From: an uncultured Christensenella sp.
GTDB lineage: Bacteria > Bacillota > Clostridia > Christensenellales > UBA1242
Direction: 5' to 3'
Assembly: GCA_949291975.1 (NCBI GenBank)
Contig: CASEYA010000028.1
Span: 1 to 16,754 of the forward strand
DNA length: 16,754 bases
Shown: positions 1-8,967 of the stretch, piece after piece
How positions within the stretch are numbered: the first letter of the stretch is position 1
Layout: each line of letters starts with the position of its first letter
Notes under the pieces: model-generated
Databases searched by the model: none
The model's input: only the letters and a program-made list of their open reading frames with translations
Told to the model about the DNA's origin: nothing
Position numbers and translations under genes: made by a program

Positions 1-491
1 TGCTTTTAAAATCTACCGAGGGTGCTTGCAAAATGCTTATGAAAGAAATTAAAAATGTTTTAATGGGCAGTTTCAGGGGGAAGATTGGTGGACTTTTAAT
101 CAAAAAACCACTTAAACAACTTCTAAAGCGTTTTGACTACGAAGGGCTTGGTGGTTCTGTTCTTTTGGGAACAAAGGGGCTTGTAATCAAAGCACATGGC
201 TCATCAAAAGCAAAACAGTTTTTGTCCGTTATTGACCAAGCGCTTGAAGTTGGAAATGCAAACATAAACAAAGAAATTGAAAAAGAAATTGCAAAACTTT
301 CAATAGAACGCCTAGAGCAAAAAGCACAAACCAGTTCTCAAATTGAGAATGGAAAGAAGCAAGAGCAGTTGGAAAAAGAGAAGCAGAAAGAAGTTCAAAC
401 CGAGCCAAACACAAAAGAGTTCGAAGAAGAATTAAAAAAAGAAACGCTTTCGCAAGCAAAAGAAGGTTGCATTGATGTCAGCGAAGAATAG
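1..491 (+). CDS. plsX: Phosphate acyltransferase PlsX, C-terminal part (5' end outside window)
   Basis: PlsX makes acyl-phosphate from acyl-ACP and phosphate, feeding PlsY in phosphatidic acid synthesis. The frame is already open at the left edge: reading from base 3 gives LLKSTEGACKMLM before the first ATG at 33, matching the family's conserved K-[ST]-x-E-G segment, so the gene starts upstream. The family's C-terminal block is clear: a basic KIGGLLIKKPLK stretch, FDYEGLGGSVLLGTKG, then VIKAHGSS. About 162 residues are visible of the usual 330-345. After the normal end (around EKEIAKL) there is a further tail of roughly 55 residues rich in Lys, Glu and Gln, longer than usual and probably disordered. 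The stop TAG at 489-491 lies inside rnc (17-bp overlap with its preferred ATG), so the genes are probably translationally coupled. No acpP lies between plsX and rnc, although that is a common arrangement in this phylum. The identification rests on family memory, not a search. Confidence 0.9.
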   Translation, partial: LLKSTEGACKMLMKEIKNVLMGSFRGKIGGLLIKKPLKQLLKRFDYEGLGGSVLLGTKGLVIKAHGSSKAKQFLSVIDQALEVGNANINKEIEKEIAKLSIERLEQKAQTSSQIENGKKQEQLEKEKQKEVQTEPNTKEFEEELKKETLSQAKEGCIDVSEE

Positions 492-1179
492 TGAGGTTTG
501 CAAAATTGATTTTGAGCAAGTCGAGAAAAAACTTGGATATAAATTTCAAAATCAAGAACTTTTAAAAACTGCACTAACTCACATAACATATGCAAATGCG
601 CATCATATAGAAAGCAATCAACGGCTGGAATTTCTTGGCGATGCAGTTTTAAATTTGGTGGTTGCAGATTTTCTGTTTAAAAATTTTAAAGACAGAGAAG
701 GCAATCTAAGCAAAATGCGCAGTAATCTTGTTGATGAAGAAAATTTGTCCAAGGTAACAACAAAAATGGGCATCGAAAAATTCTTGCTTGTAACAGATGG
801 CAAGCCAGAAGAACTGCAAAAACTTCAAAGCGTTCAGGCAGATTTGTTTGAGGCAATTTTGGGCGCAATCTTTCTTGATAGCAATTTTCACACCGCTTTT
901 GGCTATGCTCTTAACAAACTTGGCATAGATAACGTGAATGCACACAAAAAGATAACACTTAAAACAGACTATAAATCTATGCTTCAAGAAGCAATGCAAC
1001 ATCAGGGAAAAAAGGTAACATATGAACTTTTAAAAGAAGAAGGCAAACCACACAGCAGAGAATATACTGTTCAAATTTTAATAGATAAAGAAAGGGGACG
1101 AATTGCAACACGCACCTCAAAAAAACAAGCAGAAATAGAAGTTGCAAAACAAACCCTAATAGATAAGGGGATAATATGA
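475..1179 (+). CDS. rnc: Ribonuclease III
   Basis: This endonuclease cleaves double-stranded RNA in rRNA maturation and mRNA/antisense processing. The product is 234 aa, normal for the family. The N-terminal RNase III domain carries the signature QRLEFLGDAVL at residues 49-59, with the metal-binding Glu52 and Asp56, and the second acidic pair Asp123 and Glu126 in ADLFEAILGAIFLD. The C-terminal dsRNA-binding domain runs from about 160 to the end (YKSMLQEAMQ ... KKQAEIEVAKQTLI). A TTG at 472 is also in frame, but ATG 475 is preferred because AGAAGG (461-466) lies 8 nt upstream of it. The start overlaps the end of plsX by 17 bp, and the TGA stop overlaps the smc ATG by 4 bp (ATGA), a typical coupled junction. 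All catalytic residues are present. Confidence 0.96.
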   Translation: MSAKNSEVCKIDFEQVEKKLGYKFQNQELLKTALTHITYANAHHIESNQRLEFLGDAVLNLVVADFLFKNFKDREGNLSKMRSNLVDEENLSKVTTKMGIEKFLLVTDGKPEELQKLQSVQADLFEAILGAIFLDSNFHTAFGYALNKLGIDNVNAHKKITLKTDYKSMLQEAMQHQGKKVTYELLKEEGKPHSREYTVQILIDKERGRIATRTSKKQAEIEVAKQTLIDKGII

Positions 1180-4100
1180 GTTTTAAACGATTGGAAGTAA
1201 GCGGGTTTAAATCTTTTGCAGACAAACTAAAGGTTGATTTTAACCCAGGAATAACCGCAATAGTTGGGCCAAATGGGTGCGGAAAAAGTAATGTTGCCGA
1301 TGCAATTCGTTGGGTTTTGGGTGAGCAAAGCCCAAAACTTTTGCGTGGTTCTAATATGCAAGATGTAATCTTTAAAGGAAGTCAGGGGAGAAAAGGGCTT
1401 TCTTTTTGTGAGGTTTCTCTTGTTTTTGATAACGCAGATAAGATGTTTAACACCGACTATGACGAAGTTGTAATTACCAGAAAGCTTTATCGTTCTGGTG
1501 ACCGTGAATATGCTCTAAATCATCAGCCTTGTCTTTTAAAGGATATCACAAACCTTCTTCACGACAGCGGAATTGGTCGTGATGGCTATTCAATTATTGG
1601 TCAAGGTAAAGTTGAGGAAATCATCAGCAGTAAGCCAGAAAACAGGCGTGCAATATTTGAGGAGGCTGCAGGAATTGCAAAATTTAAAGCAAGAAAGGAA
1701 GAGGCAGAGCGAAAACTTGAACGCTACCGTGAAAATATTACCAGAATTCAAGATATAATGAGTGAAATTGAACACAACTTAAAACCACTCAAAAAACAGG
1801 CAGAAGATGCAAAAATCTATCTTTCTTTGCGTGATGAACTCAAAATCTTAGAGGTTAACAGTTATCTTTATCAGCACGATACCACAAACGATGTAAAACA
1901 AGCAATTCAAGATAAAATAGATGGCTTTGCTCAAGAAGTAAATCTTAAAAACACTCAAATTGCAGATACCGTGCAAAGACATAACGAAAGCATGGAAACA
2001 ATCAAGGATATTGACCGAGAAATTGCCTCTCTTCGTCAAAAAATTCTTGATTTATCAGTTGGCTTAGAAAAAGAATCAAGCGACTATCGTTTGGCTCAAG
2101 AAAAAATTGGTTATGTAAGCGAACAAATTGTTCGTTTAACAGAGGAAATTGAGCAAGATAGGGCACAGTTTGAAAACATAAACAAAGAACTTTTATCTTT
2201 AAGAGACCAAAAGCAACAAGAAAGTTCCAACCTTAACCTTTTGCACTCACAGGCAGATGAAACGCAAAACATATATAATCAAGTGGTTGAAGAGTTGTCT
2301 AAACTTGAAGCAAAGGCAGATAGTTCGCAAAAACAAATTCTAAGCGAAATAGACAAAATTTCCAACATCAAGGCAAATGCCACAAAACTTGAAGAACAGA
2401 AAAACAGTTGTAACGAGCGTCAAAGCGAACTAACAGCAAGAAAAGAAAACAGTTTGAAAAAACTCGAAACGCTAAAACTTAGTGAAAGCGAGGCAAAACT
2501 TGACAAAGAAAAAGCCGAAGCCGAGCAAAAGAACCTTATTTTAAGCATAAAGGCGTTGCAAGAGAATAACATTGAACTAAAAGAAGAAGAAAGAGCGCAA
2601 CAAAACACGTTAAGCGAACTTTTAAAACAACAAGCAAGTTTGGAAAGCAGAAGCAAAATGCTTGCGGAAATGCATGCTGAATACGAGGGTTTTAACGGCA
2701 CTGTTAAAAAACTTTTGGTAGATAGTGATAAAAACATCAAACTTAAAAATGCAATTGTTGGTGTTGTTGCAGACCTCATTAAAGTGCCAAAAGAATATGA
2801 AACAGCAATAGAAATGGCACTTGGCTCTGCTGTTCAAAATGTGGTAACCAAAAACGAAGATGACGCAAAACAGCTTGTTCAATATCTAAAAGCAAACAGT
2901 TATGGGCGAGCAACCTTCTTGCCAATCAGTTCACTTAAAGCAAAATATATTCAAGACAGTTTTAAACCACTTTTAAAAACAAAGGGTTGTTTTGGCGTTG
3001 CTAGTGAGCTTGTAAATTTTGAAAAAACCATTCAGCCAATTGTCCAAGGCTTGTTGGGTTCAACTGTTGTTGTCGAAAACATGGAGGTTGCCCTAAGTCT
3101 TGCAAAACAATCAAAGTTTTCTTTCAAAATTGTAACTCTTGACGGTGATATAATCAATCCCGCAGGTTCTATTACTGGTGGAAGTAAAAAAAGCACCATA
3201 AATAACTTGCTTTCAAGAGATAGGGAGATAAAAGAGGTTGAAGAAAAGCTGAAAGCCATCACATCAAAGATTGCCAGCCAAAGAGAACTTTTAACAAAAT
3301 ATACAAGCACTCTAAAAGACCTTGAAAACAAAATTAATGAAGAAACAGACAAACTTAACACTTGTGAAATCAATTTAAGGCTGAAAGAAAATATTCACAG
3401 CACTTGCAAGCAACAAAGTGATGAAATTAAAAATGAAGTTGCTGAAATTGAGGAAGAACAATCAAAACTTGTCGCAAAACTAAATTTCCTTGAAAATGAA
3501 ATCAAAAATATGGCAGAGTTAAAACAAAAGGAAAACATCAGCAGTTCTGGGAATATTGATTTAACTCGAAATGAACAACTTCGTGCCGAACGTGACAGGC
3601 TTAATGCAACAATTATGGAAATCAGGGTGCAAATTGCAACAAAGGAAAGTTTGCTTGCAAACATAGACGAAAATATTAACCGCCTTGTCTCCGAACAGGC
3701 AATGCTGAATGAAAATATTGACGAAAATCAAAGTATGCTGATTAAAAATCAAAAAAGCCTTGAAACAGCAAAAGCATTGGGTGAGTCTAAGGATGAAAAA
3801 GCAATTGGAGCAAAACAACAAGAGATTGAAGATTGTCAAAGAAAAGAAAAAGAGTTAGACGATGCAAAAGATAAGATTCACGAAATCTTGCAAAAGTTGG
3901 AAGAGGAACGTGAACGCCTTAATGTTGAACTTGCAAAGGCTCAGGAAAGACAATTTCAAGAGGAAGCAAAACTTGGTCAAATTGATAATAACCTTGAAAT
4001 AATGAAAGAACGTATCTATGAGGAATATGAACTAACATACAGCACAGCAGCAAGTTTGCGAATGGAAGACTATGACAACAAAGAAGGAACTCAGCGAATT

Positions 4101-4769
4101 TCAGAGATAAAAAAGGAAATCAACAAACTTGGATATGTCAATGTTAATGCAATAGAAGACAGCAGGCTTATGGATGAGCGCTATCAACTCTATGTAAAAG
4201 AAATGGATGACCTAACCAAAGCCGAGCAAGACATTGTGGTAATAATAAAAGATTTAAGTCAGCAAATGACCGAAAAATTTGAGGTTGCGTTCAATAAAAT
4301 CAACAGTAATTTTACCATGATTTTTAGGCAACTTTTTGGGGGCGGAAATGCAAGGCTTGTTCTGTCTGAGGGGGAAGATATATTAACAGCAGGTGTAGAA
4401 ATTATTGCTGAGCCACCGGGAAAGAAACTTCAAAACCTAACACTTCTCTCGGGTGGAGAAAAAGCACTTACAGCTATTGCAATTTTGTTTGCAATTTTAA
4501 AACTTCGTCCAATGCCATTTTGTCTTTTGGACGAAATTGAAGCTGCACTTGATGATGCCAATGTTGAGCGTTTTGCAAAATATCTTCACAACTTTGCAGA
4601 AAGCACTCAGTTCATTGTCATCACTCACCGTAAACCAACCATGGAACTTGCCGATTCTCTATATGGTGTAACCATGGAGGAAGAAGGTGTCAGCAAGATT
4701 GTATCTGTTAAACTTAGTGATGCAATCAAGGTTAGCGATACCAAAAAACAAGCAAAGGCATCAAACTAA
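1176..4769 (+). CDS. smc: Chromosome partition protein Smc
   Basis: Smc is the ATPase subunit of the bacterial condensin (with ScpA and ScpB), which loops and segregates the chromosome. The 1197-aa protein has full family length (usually 1170-1200). The N-terminal Walker A is GPNGCGKSN at residues 31-39. Long coiled coil follows from about 170 to 510, and the hinge lies at about 515-670, ending in the conserved NPAGSITGGS. The second coiled-coil arm runs to about 1020. The C-terminal head has the ABC signature LLSGGEKA near 1090-1097 and Walker B LLDEIEAALDD near 1117-1127, with catalytic Glu1120. It starts at the ATG overlapping the rnc stop, preceded by GGGG 5 nt upstream. The rnc-smc-ftsY order is the classic Bacillota arrangement. 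Nothing is missing; Glu in place of the more usual Asp after DEI is a common variant. Confidence 0.98.
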   Translation: MSFKRLEVSGFKSFADKLKVDFNPGITAIVGPNGCGKSNVADAIRWVLGEQSPKLLRGSNMQDVIFKGSQGRKGLSFCEVSLVFDNADKMFNTDYDEVVITRKLYRSGDREYALNHQPCLLKDITNLLHDSGIGRDGYSIIGQGKVEEIISSKPENRRAIFEEAAGIAKFKARKEEAERKLERYRENITRIQDIMSEIEHNLKPLKKQAEDAKIYLSLRDELKILEVNSYLYQHDTTNDVKQAIQDKIDGFAQEVNLKNTQIADTVQRHNESMETIKDIDREIASLRQKILDLSVGLEKESSDYRLAQEKIGYVSEQIVRLTEEIEQDRAQFENINKELLSLRDQKQQESSNLNLLHSQADETQNIYNQVVEELSKLEAKADSSQKQILSEIDKISNIKANATKLEEQKNSCNERQSELTARKENSLKKLETLKLSESEAKLDKEKAEAEQKNLILSIKALQENNIELKEEERAQQNTLSELLKQQASLESRSKMLAEMHAEYEGFNGTVKKLLVDSDKNIKLKNAIVGVVADLIKVPKEYETAIEMALGSAVQNVVTKNEDDAKQLVQYLKANSYGRATFLPISSLKAKYIQDSFKPLLKTKGCFGVASELVNFEKTIQPIVQGLLGSTVVVENMEVALSLAKQSKFSFKIVTLDGDIINPAGSITGGSKKSTINNLLSRDREIKEVEEKLKAITSKIASQRELLTKYTSTLKDLENKINEETDKLNTCEINLRLKENIHSTCKQQSDEIKNEVAEIEEEQSKLVAKLNFLENEIKNMAELKQKENISSSGNIDLTRNEQLRAERDRLNATIMEIRVQIATKESLLANIDENINRLVSEQAMLNENIDENQSMLIKNQKSLETAKALGESKDEKAIGAKQQEIEDCQRKEKELDDAKDKIHEILQKLEEERERLNVELAKAQERQFQEEAKLGQIDNNLEIMKERIYEEYELTYSTAASLRMEDYDNKEGTQRISEIKKEINKLGYVNVNAIEDSRLMDERYQLYVKEMDDLTKAEQDIVVIIKDLSQQMTEKFEVAFNKINSNFTMIFRQLFGGGNARLVLSEGEDILTAGVEIIAEPPGKKLQNLTLLSGGEKALTAIAILFAILKLRPMPFCLLDEIEAALDDANVERFAKYLHNFAESTQFIVITHRKPTMELADSLYGVTMEEEGVSKIVSVKLSDAIKVSDTKKQAKASN

Positions 4770-4790
4770 AATAAAAGCAGGAATTTTAAT

Positions 4791-5684
4791 ATGGGAATTT
4801 TTTCAAGAATAGCACAGGCTTTCAAGCGCACAAAAGACGCAATTGGCAACAAGATTATGAACATCATGTCAAAGGGCGAACTTGATGATGAATTTTTTGA
4901 TGAGCTTGAAATGGTTTTAATATCTGCTGACATTGGCGTTAACGCATCTTCAAAAATTGTTGAAGAGTTAAGACAGGTATCAAGAAAAAACAAACTTCGA
5001 ACTCAAGAGCAAGTAAAGGATGCATTAAAGGAAATCATTGCCAACGAGCTTAGCCAAAACCAAATGCCAAAAACAGAATATCCAGTTCTTATAATGGTTG
5101 TTGGCGTTAATGGTGTTGGAAAGACGACCACAATTGGCAAACTTGCAAATTATTATAAAAAGCAGAAAAAGGAAGTTATGCTTGTGGCTGGCGATACCTT
5201 TCGTGCGGCTGCCACTGACCAGCTTGAAGAATGGGCAAAGCGTAACAATGTTAAAATTGTGAAAAACAATCAGGGAAGCGACCCAGCAAGTGTGGTGTTT
5301 GACGGAATCAAAAGCGGTTCGGCAAAAGGTGTTGATGTTATAATTGTAGATACAGCAGGCAGACTTCACAACAAAACAAATTTGATGGAAGAACTCAAAA
5401 AAATTTCCAGAATTGTATCTCAAAATTGGAACGGCAGTTATCAAAAACTTCTTGTTTTGGATGCAACCACTGGGCAAAATGCACTAAGTCAAGTTGAATA
5501 TTTTGACGAAGCAATTGAACTTGACGGTCTTATTCTCACCAAACTTGACGGAACAGCAAAAGGCGGAGTGGTGCTTGCTATTTGCGATGAATACAAAACA
5601 CCAGTTGCCTTTGTTGGCACGGGCGAGGGGCTTGAGGATATTGAAGAGTTCGATGCGAAAACTTTTGCTGATGCAATAATTTAA
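4791..5684 (+). CDS. ftsY: Signal recognition particle receptor FtsY
   Basis: FtsY is the membrane-associated SRP GTPase that docks Ffh-ribosome complexes for co-translational membrane insertion. The 297-aa protein consists almost only of the NG domain, with a basic amphipathic N-terminus (GIFSRIAQAFKRTKDAIG) instead of the long acidic A domain of enterobacterial FtsY; short forms are usual in Bacillota. Visible GTPase elements are the P-loop GVNGVGKTTT at about 105-114, DTFRAAATDQLEEW, the G3 motif DTAGRLHN at about 187-194, LDATTGQNA, TKLDGTAKGG at about 250-259, and the C-terminal GTGEGLEDIEEFD. It lies 21 bp after smc with GCAGGA 8 nt before the ATG. It is the last gene of the plsX-rnc-smc-ftsY operon; no ylxM-ffh follows. 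Confidence 0.97.
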   Translation: MGIFSRIAQAFKRTKDAIGNKIMNIMSKGELDDEFFDELEMVLISADIGVNASSKIVEELRQVSRKNKLRTQEQVKDALKEIIANELSQNQMPKTEYPVLIMVVGVNGVGKTTTIGKLANYYKKQKKEVMLVAGDTFRAAATDQLEEWAKRNNVKIVKNNQGSDPASVVFDGIKSGSAKGVDVIIVDTAGRLHNKTNLMEELKKISRIVSQNWNGSYQKLLVLDATTGQNALSQVEYFDEAIELDGLILTKLDGTAKGGVVLAICDEYKTPVAFVGTGEGLEDIEEFDAKTFADAII

Positions 5685-5811
5685 TAATAAAAATAATAAA
5701 AATTTGAAAGGAATTGTTTCTTAAAAGAGTTTTTTTGAGTTTAAACTTATCATAAAAACAATTTAAAACAGGAAATCTAAGTTTAAGAAGTATTGTTATA
5801 TAAACCAAAAT
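5685..5811. other. AT-rich 3' spacer with a long-range inverted repeat
   Basis: This non-coding stretch lies between convergent ftsY and the phosphodiesterase gene. It holds a perfect 9-bp inverted repeat, TTAAACTTA (5741-5749) and TAAGTTTAA (5778-5786), separated by 28 nt. It could fold in the ftsY 3' UTR, but the arms are nearly all A/T, so chance is a fair explanation. No ORF or RNA gene is apparent. Confidence 0.35.
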
Positions 5812-5812
5812 A

Positions 5813-5840
5813 AAAAAGGCATAATGCCTTTTTAAATTTT
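5813..5840. terminator. Bidirectional intrinsic terminator
   Basis: AAAAAGGC (5813-5820) and GCCTTTTT (5826-5833) form an 8-bp stem around an ATAAT loop. T-rich sequence follows on the plus strand, and the mirrored T-run (complement of the A6 at 5812-5817) follows on the minus strand. It can therefore end both the ftsY operon and the convergent phosphodiesterase gene. The TAA of the latter (complement of 5832-5834) is at the foot of the hairpin. Confidence 0.8.
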
Positions 5841-6575
5841 TGGCTCAAAGCCCTCAAAAATGATGTTATCTATGTGCTTAATTATTTTCAAATATTCTTC
5901 CTGAGAAGAAACAGGCCACGCAATAAGTGGAAGATTTTTATATTTTTTTGTTGCTCTGTTTGGAATTGCTTTATAATAATAAGCAATAAAATCTGGTTTA
6001 ATTTTTTTGTTCATAAGCATATTTTTAAGAACAAATCTTTCAAAGAATGATGTTTTTTGGTCGCCTGAATCATTTTTGAAATCTGTTGCAAGAATGCCAC
6101 GCATAATCTTTGGATGATTTTCTTTGAACCACTCAACAACAAAGGGGTTAAAACTCATAACAGCATATTCACCCTTGTAATTTTGCAGTTCTTTGGCAAC
6201 CTCATTTTCAAGTGTTCCAATCTTTTTTCTTGAAAAGTTTTTAATTTCAATAACAATTGGCACACGACCATTAACAAATTTCAAAACATCTTCAAGAGTT
6301 GGAATTTTATAATCAGTTCCGCCAACTTTGATGTCTTTTATTTGGTCAAATGTCATGTTCTCAATATATCCATCTTGACCAGTCATGCGATGAAGTGTTT
6401 TATCATGAAAAACAACAACAGTGTTATCTGCAAGCAGATGAACATCTAATTCAATTGCATAATTTTTTTCAATTGCCTTTTCAAAAGCACCAAGGGTATT
6501 TTCTGGAAATTCCTTGCTGTGAAGACCTCTGTGGGCGATAAACTGATTTACAATAAAACTATTTTTTATATCCAT
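5832..6575 (-). CDS. Glycerophosphodiester phosphodiesterase family protein
   Basis: Enzymes of this family hydrolyse glycerophosphodiesters (deacylated phospholipid head-group esters) to sn-glycerol 3-phosphate and an alcohol. The 247-aa protein is a TIM-barrel of normal size for the cytoplasmic form and has no signal peptide. Catalytic and metal-binding motifs are intact: AHRG (His15, Arg16), PENT (25-27), the ELD pair (Glu42, Asp44), VFHD (His57, Asp58), and IEIK (Glu110, Lys112). The C-terminal IAWPVSS and IIFEGFEPK strands fit the end of the barrel. The start ATG is preceded on its own strand by AAGAGG with a 5-nt spacer. It is a single gene transcribed towards ftsY. The substrate is unknown; UgpQ- or GlpQ-like activity is an inference, so no symbol is given. 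Confidence 0.92.
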   Translation of the reverse strand: MDIKNSFIVNQFIAHRGLHSKEFPENTLGAFEKAIEKNYAIELDVHLLADNTVVVFHDKTLHRMTGQDGYIENMTFDQIKDIKVGGTDYKIPTLEDVLKFVNGRVPIVIEIKNFSRKKIGTLENEVAKELQNYKGEYAVMSFNPFVVEWFKENHPKIMRGILATDFKNDSGDQKTSFFERFVLKNMLMNKKIKPDFIAYYYKAIPNRATKKYKNLPLIAWPVSSQEEYLKIIKHIDNIIFEGFEPKI

Positions 6576-6852
6576 AAAAACCTCTTTTAAAATCTATCAT
6601 GTTTGTTAAAAGATTTTAACATCTAAATTTTTTATATGTTATAATAAAAAACCTAATAATTTAACATAAATAATATATCATTATTTTAATAAAAACAAAA
6701 GCAAATTTGTCATATTTTTCAAAAATATTATTTATTTTTCTAATAATGTGCAATTTTTTATAAATCTAACGCTTTTTTGCAAATAAAAATTTTTTACGTA
6801 TAGTTTTAAGGTTAATTTTTAGAGTATCAAAGTTATAACATCAATAAAATTC
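6576..6852. other. Divergent AT-rich intergenic region
   Basis: This spacer separates the minus-strand phosphodiesterase gene from lepA and should hold both promoters. The lepA promoter is clear (separate entry). For the minus-strand gene, several TATA-like boxes exist but none has a convincing -35 at the right distance. A near-palindrome, ATATTTTT C AAAAATAT (6712-6728), is visible, but its base composition makes it weak evidence for an operator. No ORF, tRNA or structured RNA is recognised. Confidence 0.5.
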
Positions 6853-6881
6853 TTGCAACTTTTCTACTTTTTTGCTATACT
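6853..6881 (+). promoter_or_regulatory. Sigma-A promoter with extended -10 for lepA
   Basis: TTGCAA (6853-6858) and TATACT (6876-6881) are 17 bp apart, and TG sits one base before the -10 (6873-6874), giving an extended -10. Transcription would start near 6888, leaving a leader of about 20 nt. This rules out the in-frame TTG at 6872 as the lepA start, since it lies within the promoter. Confidence 0.8.
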
Positions 6882-6907
6882 ATTATTACATTTTTATGGG
6901 GGAGAAT

Positions 6908-8707
6908 ATGCAGGACAGACAGAAATTTATTCGCAACTTTTGCATAGTGGCACACATTGACCACGGAAAAAGCACTCTTGCTGACCGATTGATTGAAAAA
7001 ACAGGAACGCTTGCAAAGCGAGATATGAGCAATCAAATTCTTGACAGCATGGACTTAGAGCGAGAAAGGGGAATTACAATCAAACTTGCCCCAACTAGAA
7101 TGAAATATACAAAAGATGGGCAAGAATACATTTTAAACTTAATAGACACACCGGGGCATGTTGACTTCACCTATGAGGTCAGCCGTTCTTTGCTTGCTTG
7201 TGAGGGTGCAATTCTAATTGTTGATGCAGGACAGGGTGTTGAAGCGCAAACTTTGGCAAATGCATATCTTGCTCTCGATAACAAACTTGAAATTTTACCA
7301 GTTATAAATAAAATTGACCTTCCGTCTGCTGATGTCGAAAAGGCAAAAAAAGAAATTGAAGACATAATTGGAATTCCAGCAATGCACGCACCAGCGATTT
7401 CAGCAAAAGAGGGAATAAATATTGAACAGGTGCTTGACGGCATCATTGATGAAATTCCCTGCCCAAAAGGGAGTGAGGATGCGCCACTTAAATGTTTAAT
7501 ATTTGACAGTTTTTATGATAACTTCAAGGGTGCAGTCTGCATGGTTAGAGTTTTTGACGGAAGCGTTAAGGCGGGAGATAAAATTTTATTTATGCACACG
7601 CAAAAATCTTTTGAGGTAACTGAGGTTGGTTTTTTTACACCATCACCAAAGCAAACAGAAATTTTGCGGGCAGGTGATGTTGGATATATTTGCGCTAGCA
7701 TAAAAAAGATTGCCGACACCCAAGTTGGTGATACCATAACAAACGCCGATAGCCCAACAAAAGAGGCGCTTGCTGGTTATAAAAAAGTTCAGCCAGTGGT
7801 GTTTTCTGGAATTTTCCCAGCTGATGGAAGCAAATATAATGAACTCAAAGATGCACTTGAAAAACTAAAACTCAACGACAGCGCTCTTGATTATCAGCCA
7901 GAGAGCTCAACAGCGCTTGGTTTTGGCTTTCGCTGTGGCTTTTTGGGGCTTTTGCACATGGAGGTTATTCAAGAACGAATAGAGCGAGAGTTTAACATTG
8001 AAATCATCACAACTGCACCGGGGGTTAACTATCATGTCTATAAAACGGACGGAAGCATGATTGCGGTAAGCAACCCAAGCAACTTGCCTGACCCAAGTTA
8101 TATTTCAAGAATGGAAGAACCATTTGCAAAAGTTTTCATCTATACACCACCAGAATATATGGGCTCAATCATGGAACTTTGTCAACTTAGACGAGGCGAA
8201 AGTGTTGATGTTCAATATTTGGATAATAACAGAGTAAAACTTGAATATGATATGCCACTTAATGAAATCATATACGATTTTTTTGATGGGCTTAAAAGCA
8301 GGTCCAGAGGCTATGCAAGTTTAGATTATGAAATCAATGGATATAGACCAAGCGATTTGGTTAAACTTGATATTCTGCTAAAAGGCGAAGTCTGTGATGC
8401 GTTAAGTTTAATTGTTCACAGACAACACGCACAAGAGCGTGGAAGAGCAATTGCTGAGAAATTAAAAGAGGTAATTCCAAGACAGCAATTTGAAGTTCCA
8501 ATTCAGGCAGCAATTGGTGGAAAAATCATTGCCCGTAAAACTGTTAAAGCGGTTAGAAAAGATGTGCTTGCTAAATGTTATGGAGGAGATATCACAAGAA
8601 AACGCAAACTTCTTGAAAAGCAAAAAGAGGGTAAAAAGCGTATGCGAACACTTGGCTCGGTTGAAGTTCCAGCAGATGCATTTATAAATATTTTAAAAAT
8701 TGATTAA
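6908..8707 (+). CDS. lepA: Elongation factor 4 (LepA), ribosome back-translocating GTPase
   Basis: LepA/EF4 is a translational GTPase related to EF-G that binds the ribosome and affects initiation or back-translocation. From ATG 6908 the product is 599 aa, the usual family length. GTPase motifs are AHIDHGKST (15-23), ERERGITIK in switch I, DTPGHVDF (80-87), NKIDLP (134-139) and ISAK. The family-specific C-terminal domain ends with [20 protein letters not shown] and [18 protein letters not shown] 6908 is chosen over an in-frame ATG at 6896 because the G-rich GGGGGAGA (6898-6905) can act as its Shine-Dalgarno, though the spacing is short; ATG 6896 would have almost no leader, and a ~12-residue lead into [14 protein letters not shown] is normal. 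It is transcribed alone from its own promoter. Confidence 0.97.
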   Translation: MQDRQKFIRNFCIVAHIDHGKSTLADRLIEKTGTLAKRDMSNQILDSMDLERERGITIKLAPTRMKYTKDGQEYILNLIDTPGHVDFTYEVSRSLLACEGAILIVDAGQGVEAQTLANAYLALDNKLEILPVINKIDLPSADVEKAKKEIEDIIGIPAMHAPAISAKEGINIEQVLDGIIDEIPCPKGSEDAPLKCLIFDSFYDNFKGAVCMVRVFDGSVKAGDKILFMHTQKSFEVTEVGFFTPSPKQTEILRAGDVGYICASIKKIADTQVGDTITNADSPTKEALAGYKKVQPVVFSGIFPADGSKYNELKDALEKLKLNDSALDYQPESSTALGFGFRCGFLGLLHMEVIQERIEREFNIEIITTAPGVNYHVYKTDGSMIAVSNPSNLPDPSYISRMEEPFAKVFIYTPPEYMGSIMELCQLRRGESVDVQYLDNNRVKLEYDMPLNEIIYDFFDGLKSRSRGYASLDYEINGYRPSDLVKLDILLKGEVCDALSLIVHRQHAQERGRAIAEKLKEVIPRQQFEVPIQAAIGGKIIARKTVKAVRKDVLAKCYGGDITRKRKLLEKQKEGKKRMRTLGSVEVPADAFINILKID

Positions 8708-8967
8708 ATTTTTTCTAATTTATTTTTACAAAACTTTGTAATTAAAAAATTATAATTTCGTCAAACCTTATAAACTTGTTATTTTAATTATAGTAAAATA
8801 TAAACTATAAACAACTATCAGTAAATTTTAGTGCAAATAAAAAACATATAAAAACTGATTTTGCAAAAAACTATGCACAAAAAGTCTCAAAAAGTGTGTT
8901 TTTGGTGTTAAAAACACATAAAATATAAATTTTTATATAAATTAAACATTCACAAGAGGAAAAATAA
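8708..8967 (+). other. AT-rich gap between lepA and GNAT gene, with a hairpin and possible promoter
   Basis: No strong terminator follows lepA; only A/T-rich inverted stretches are present. A 9-bp perfect stem, TGTGTTTTT (8895-8903) and AAAAACACA (8910-8918) around GGTGTT, lies 50 bp before the next gene but has no immediate T-run. TTGGTG (8902-8907) with TATAAA (8924-8929), 16 bp apart, is a possible promoter for the acetyltransferase gene and would overlap the hairpin. Both are tentative. Confidence 0.4.

Noticed and set aside
1266..1295. Cys in the Smc Walker A (GPNGCGKSN) as an abnormal ATPase site.
   Set aside because: GPNGCGKS is a frequent natural variant of GPNGSGKS in Smc proteins, and the catalytic Lys and Ser are intact.
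6872..6907. Upstream TTG 6872 or ATG 6896 as the lepA start.
   Set aside because: TTG 6872 lies inside the promoter before the transcription start. ATG 6896 would have almost no leader and no Shine-Dalgarno; 6908 gives the usual family length.
8895..8918. The 9-bp hairpin before the acetyltransferase gene as a riboswitch or small RNA.
   Set aside because: It is a single simple stem of mostly A/T pairs with no conserved aptamer core and no T-run; kept only as a note in the gap entry.
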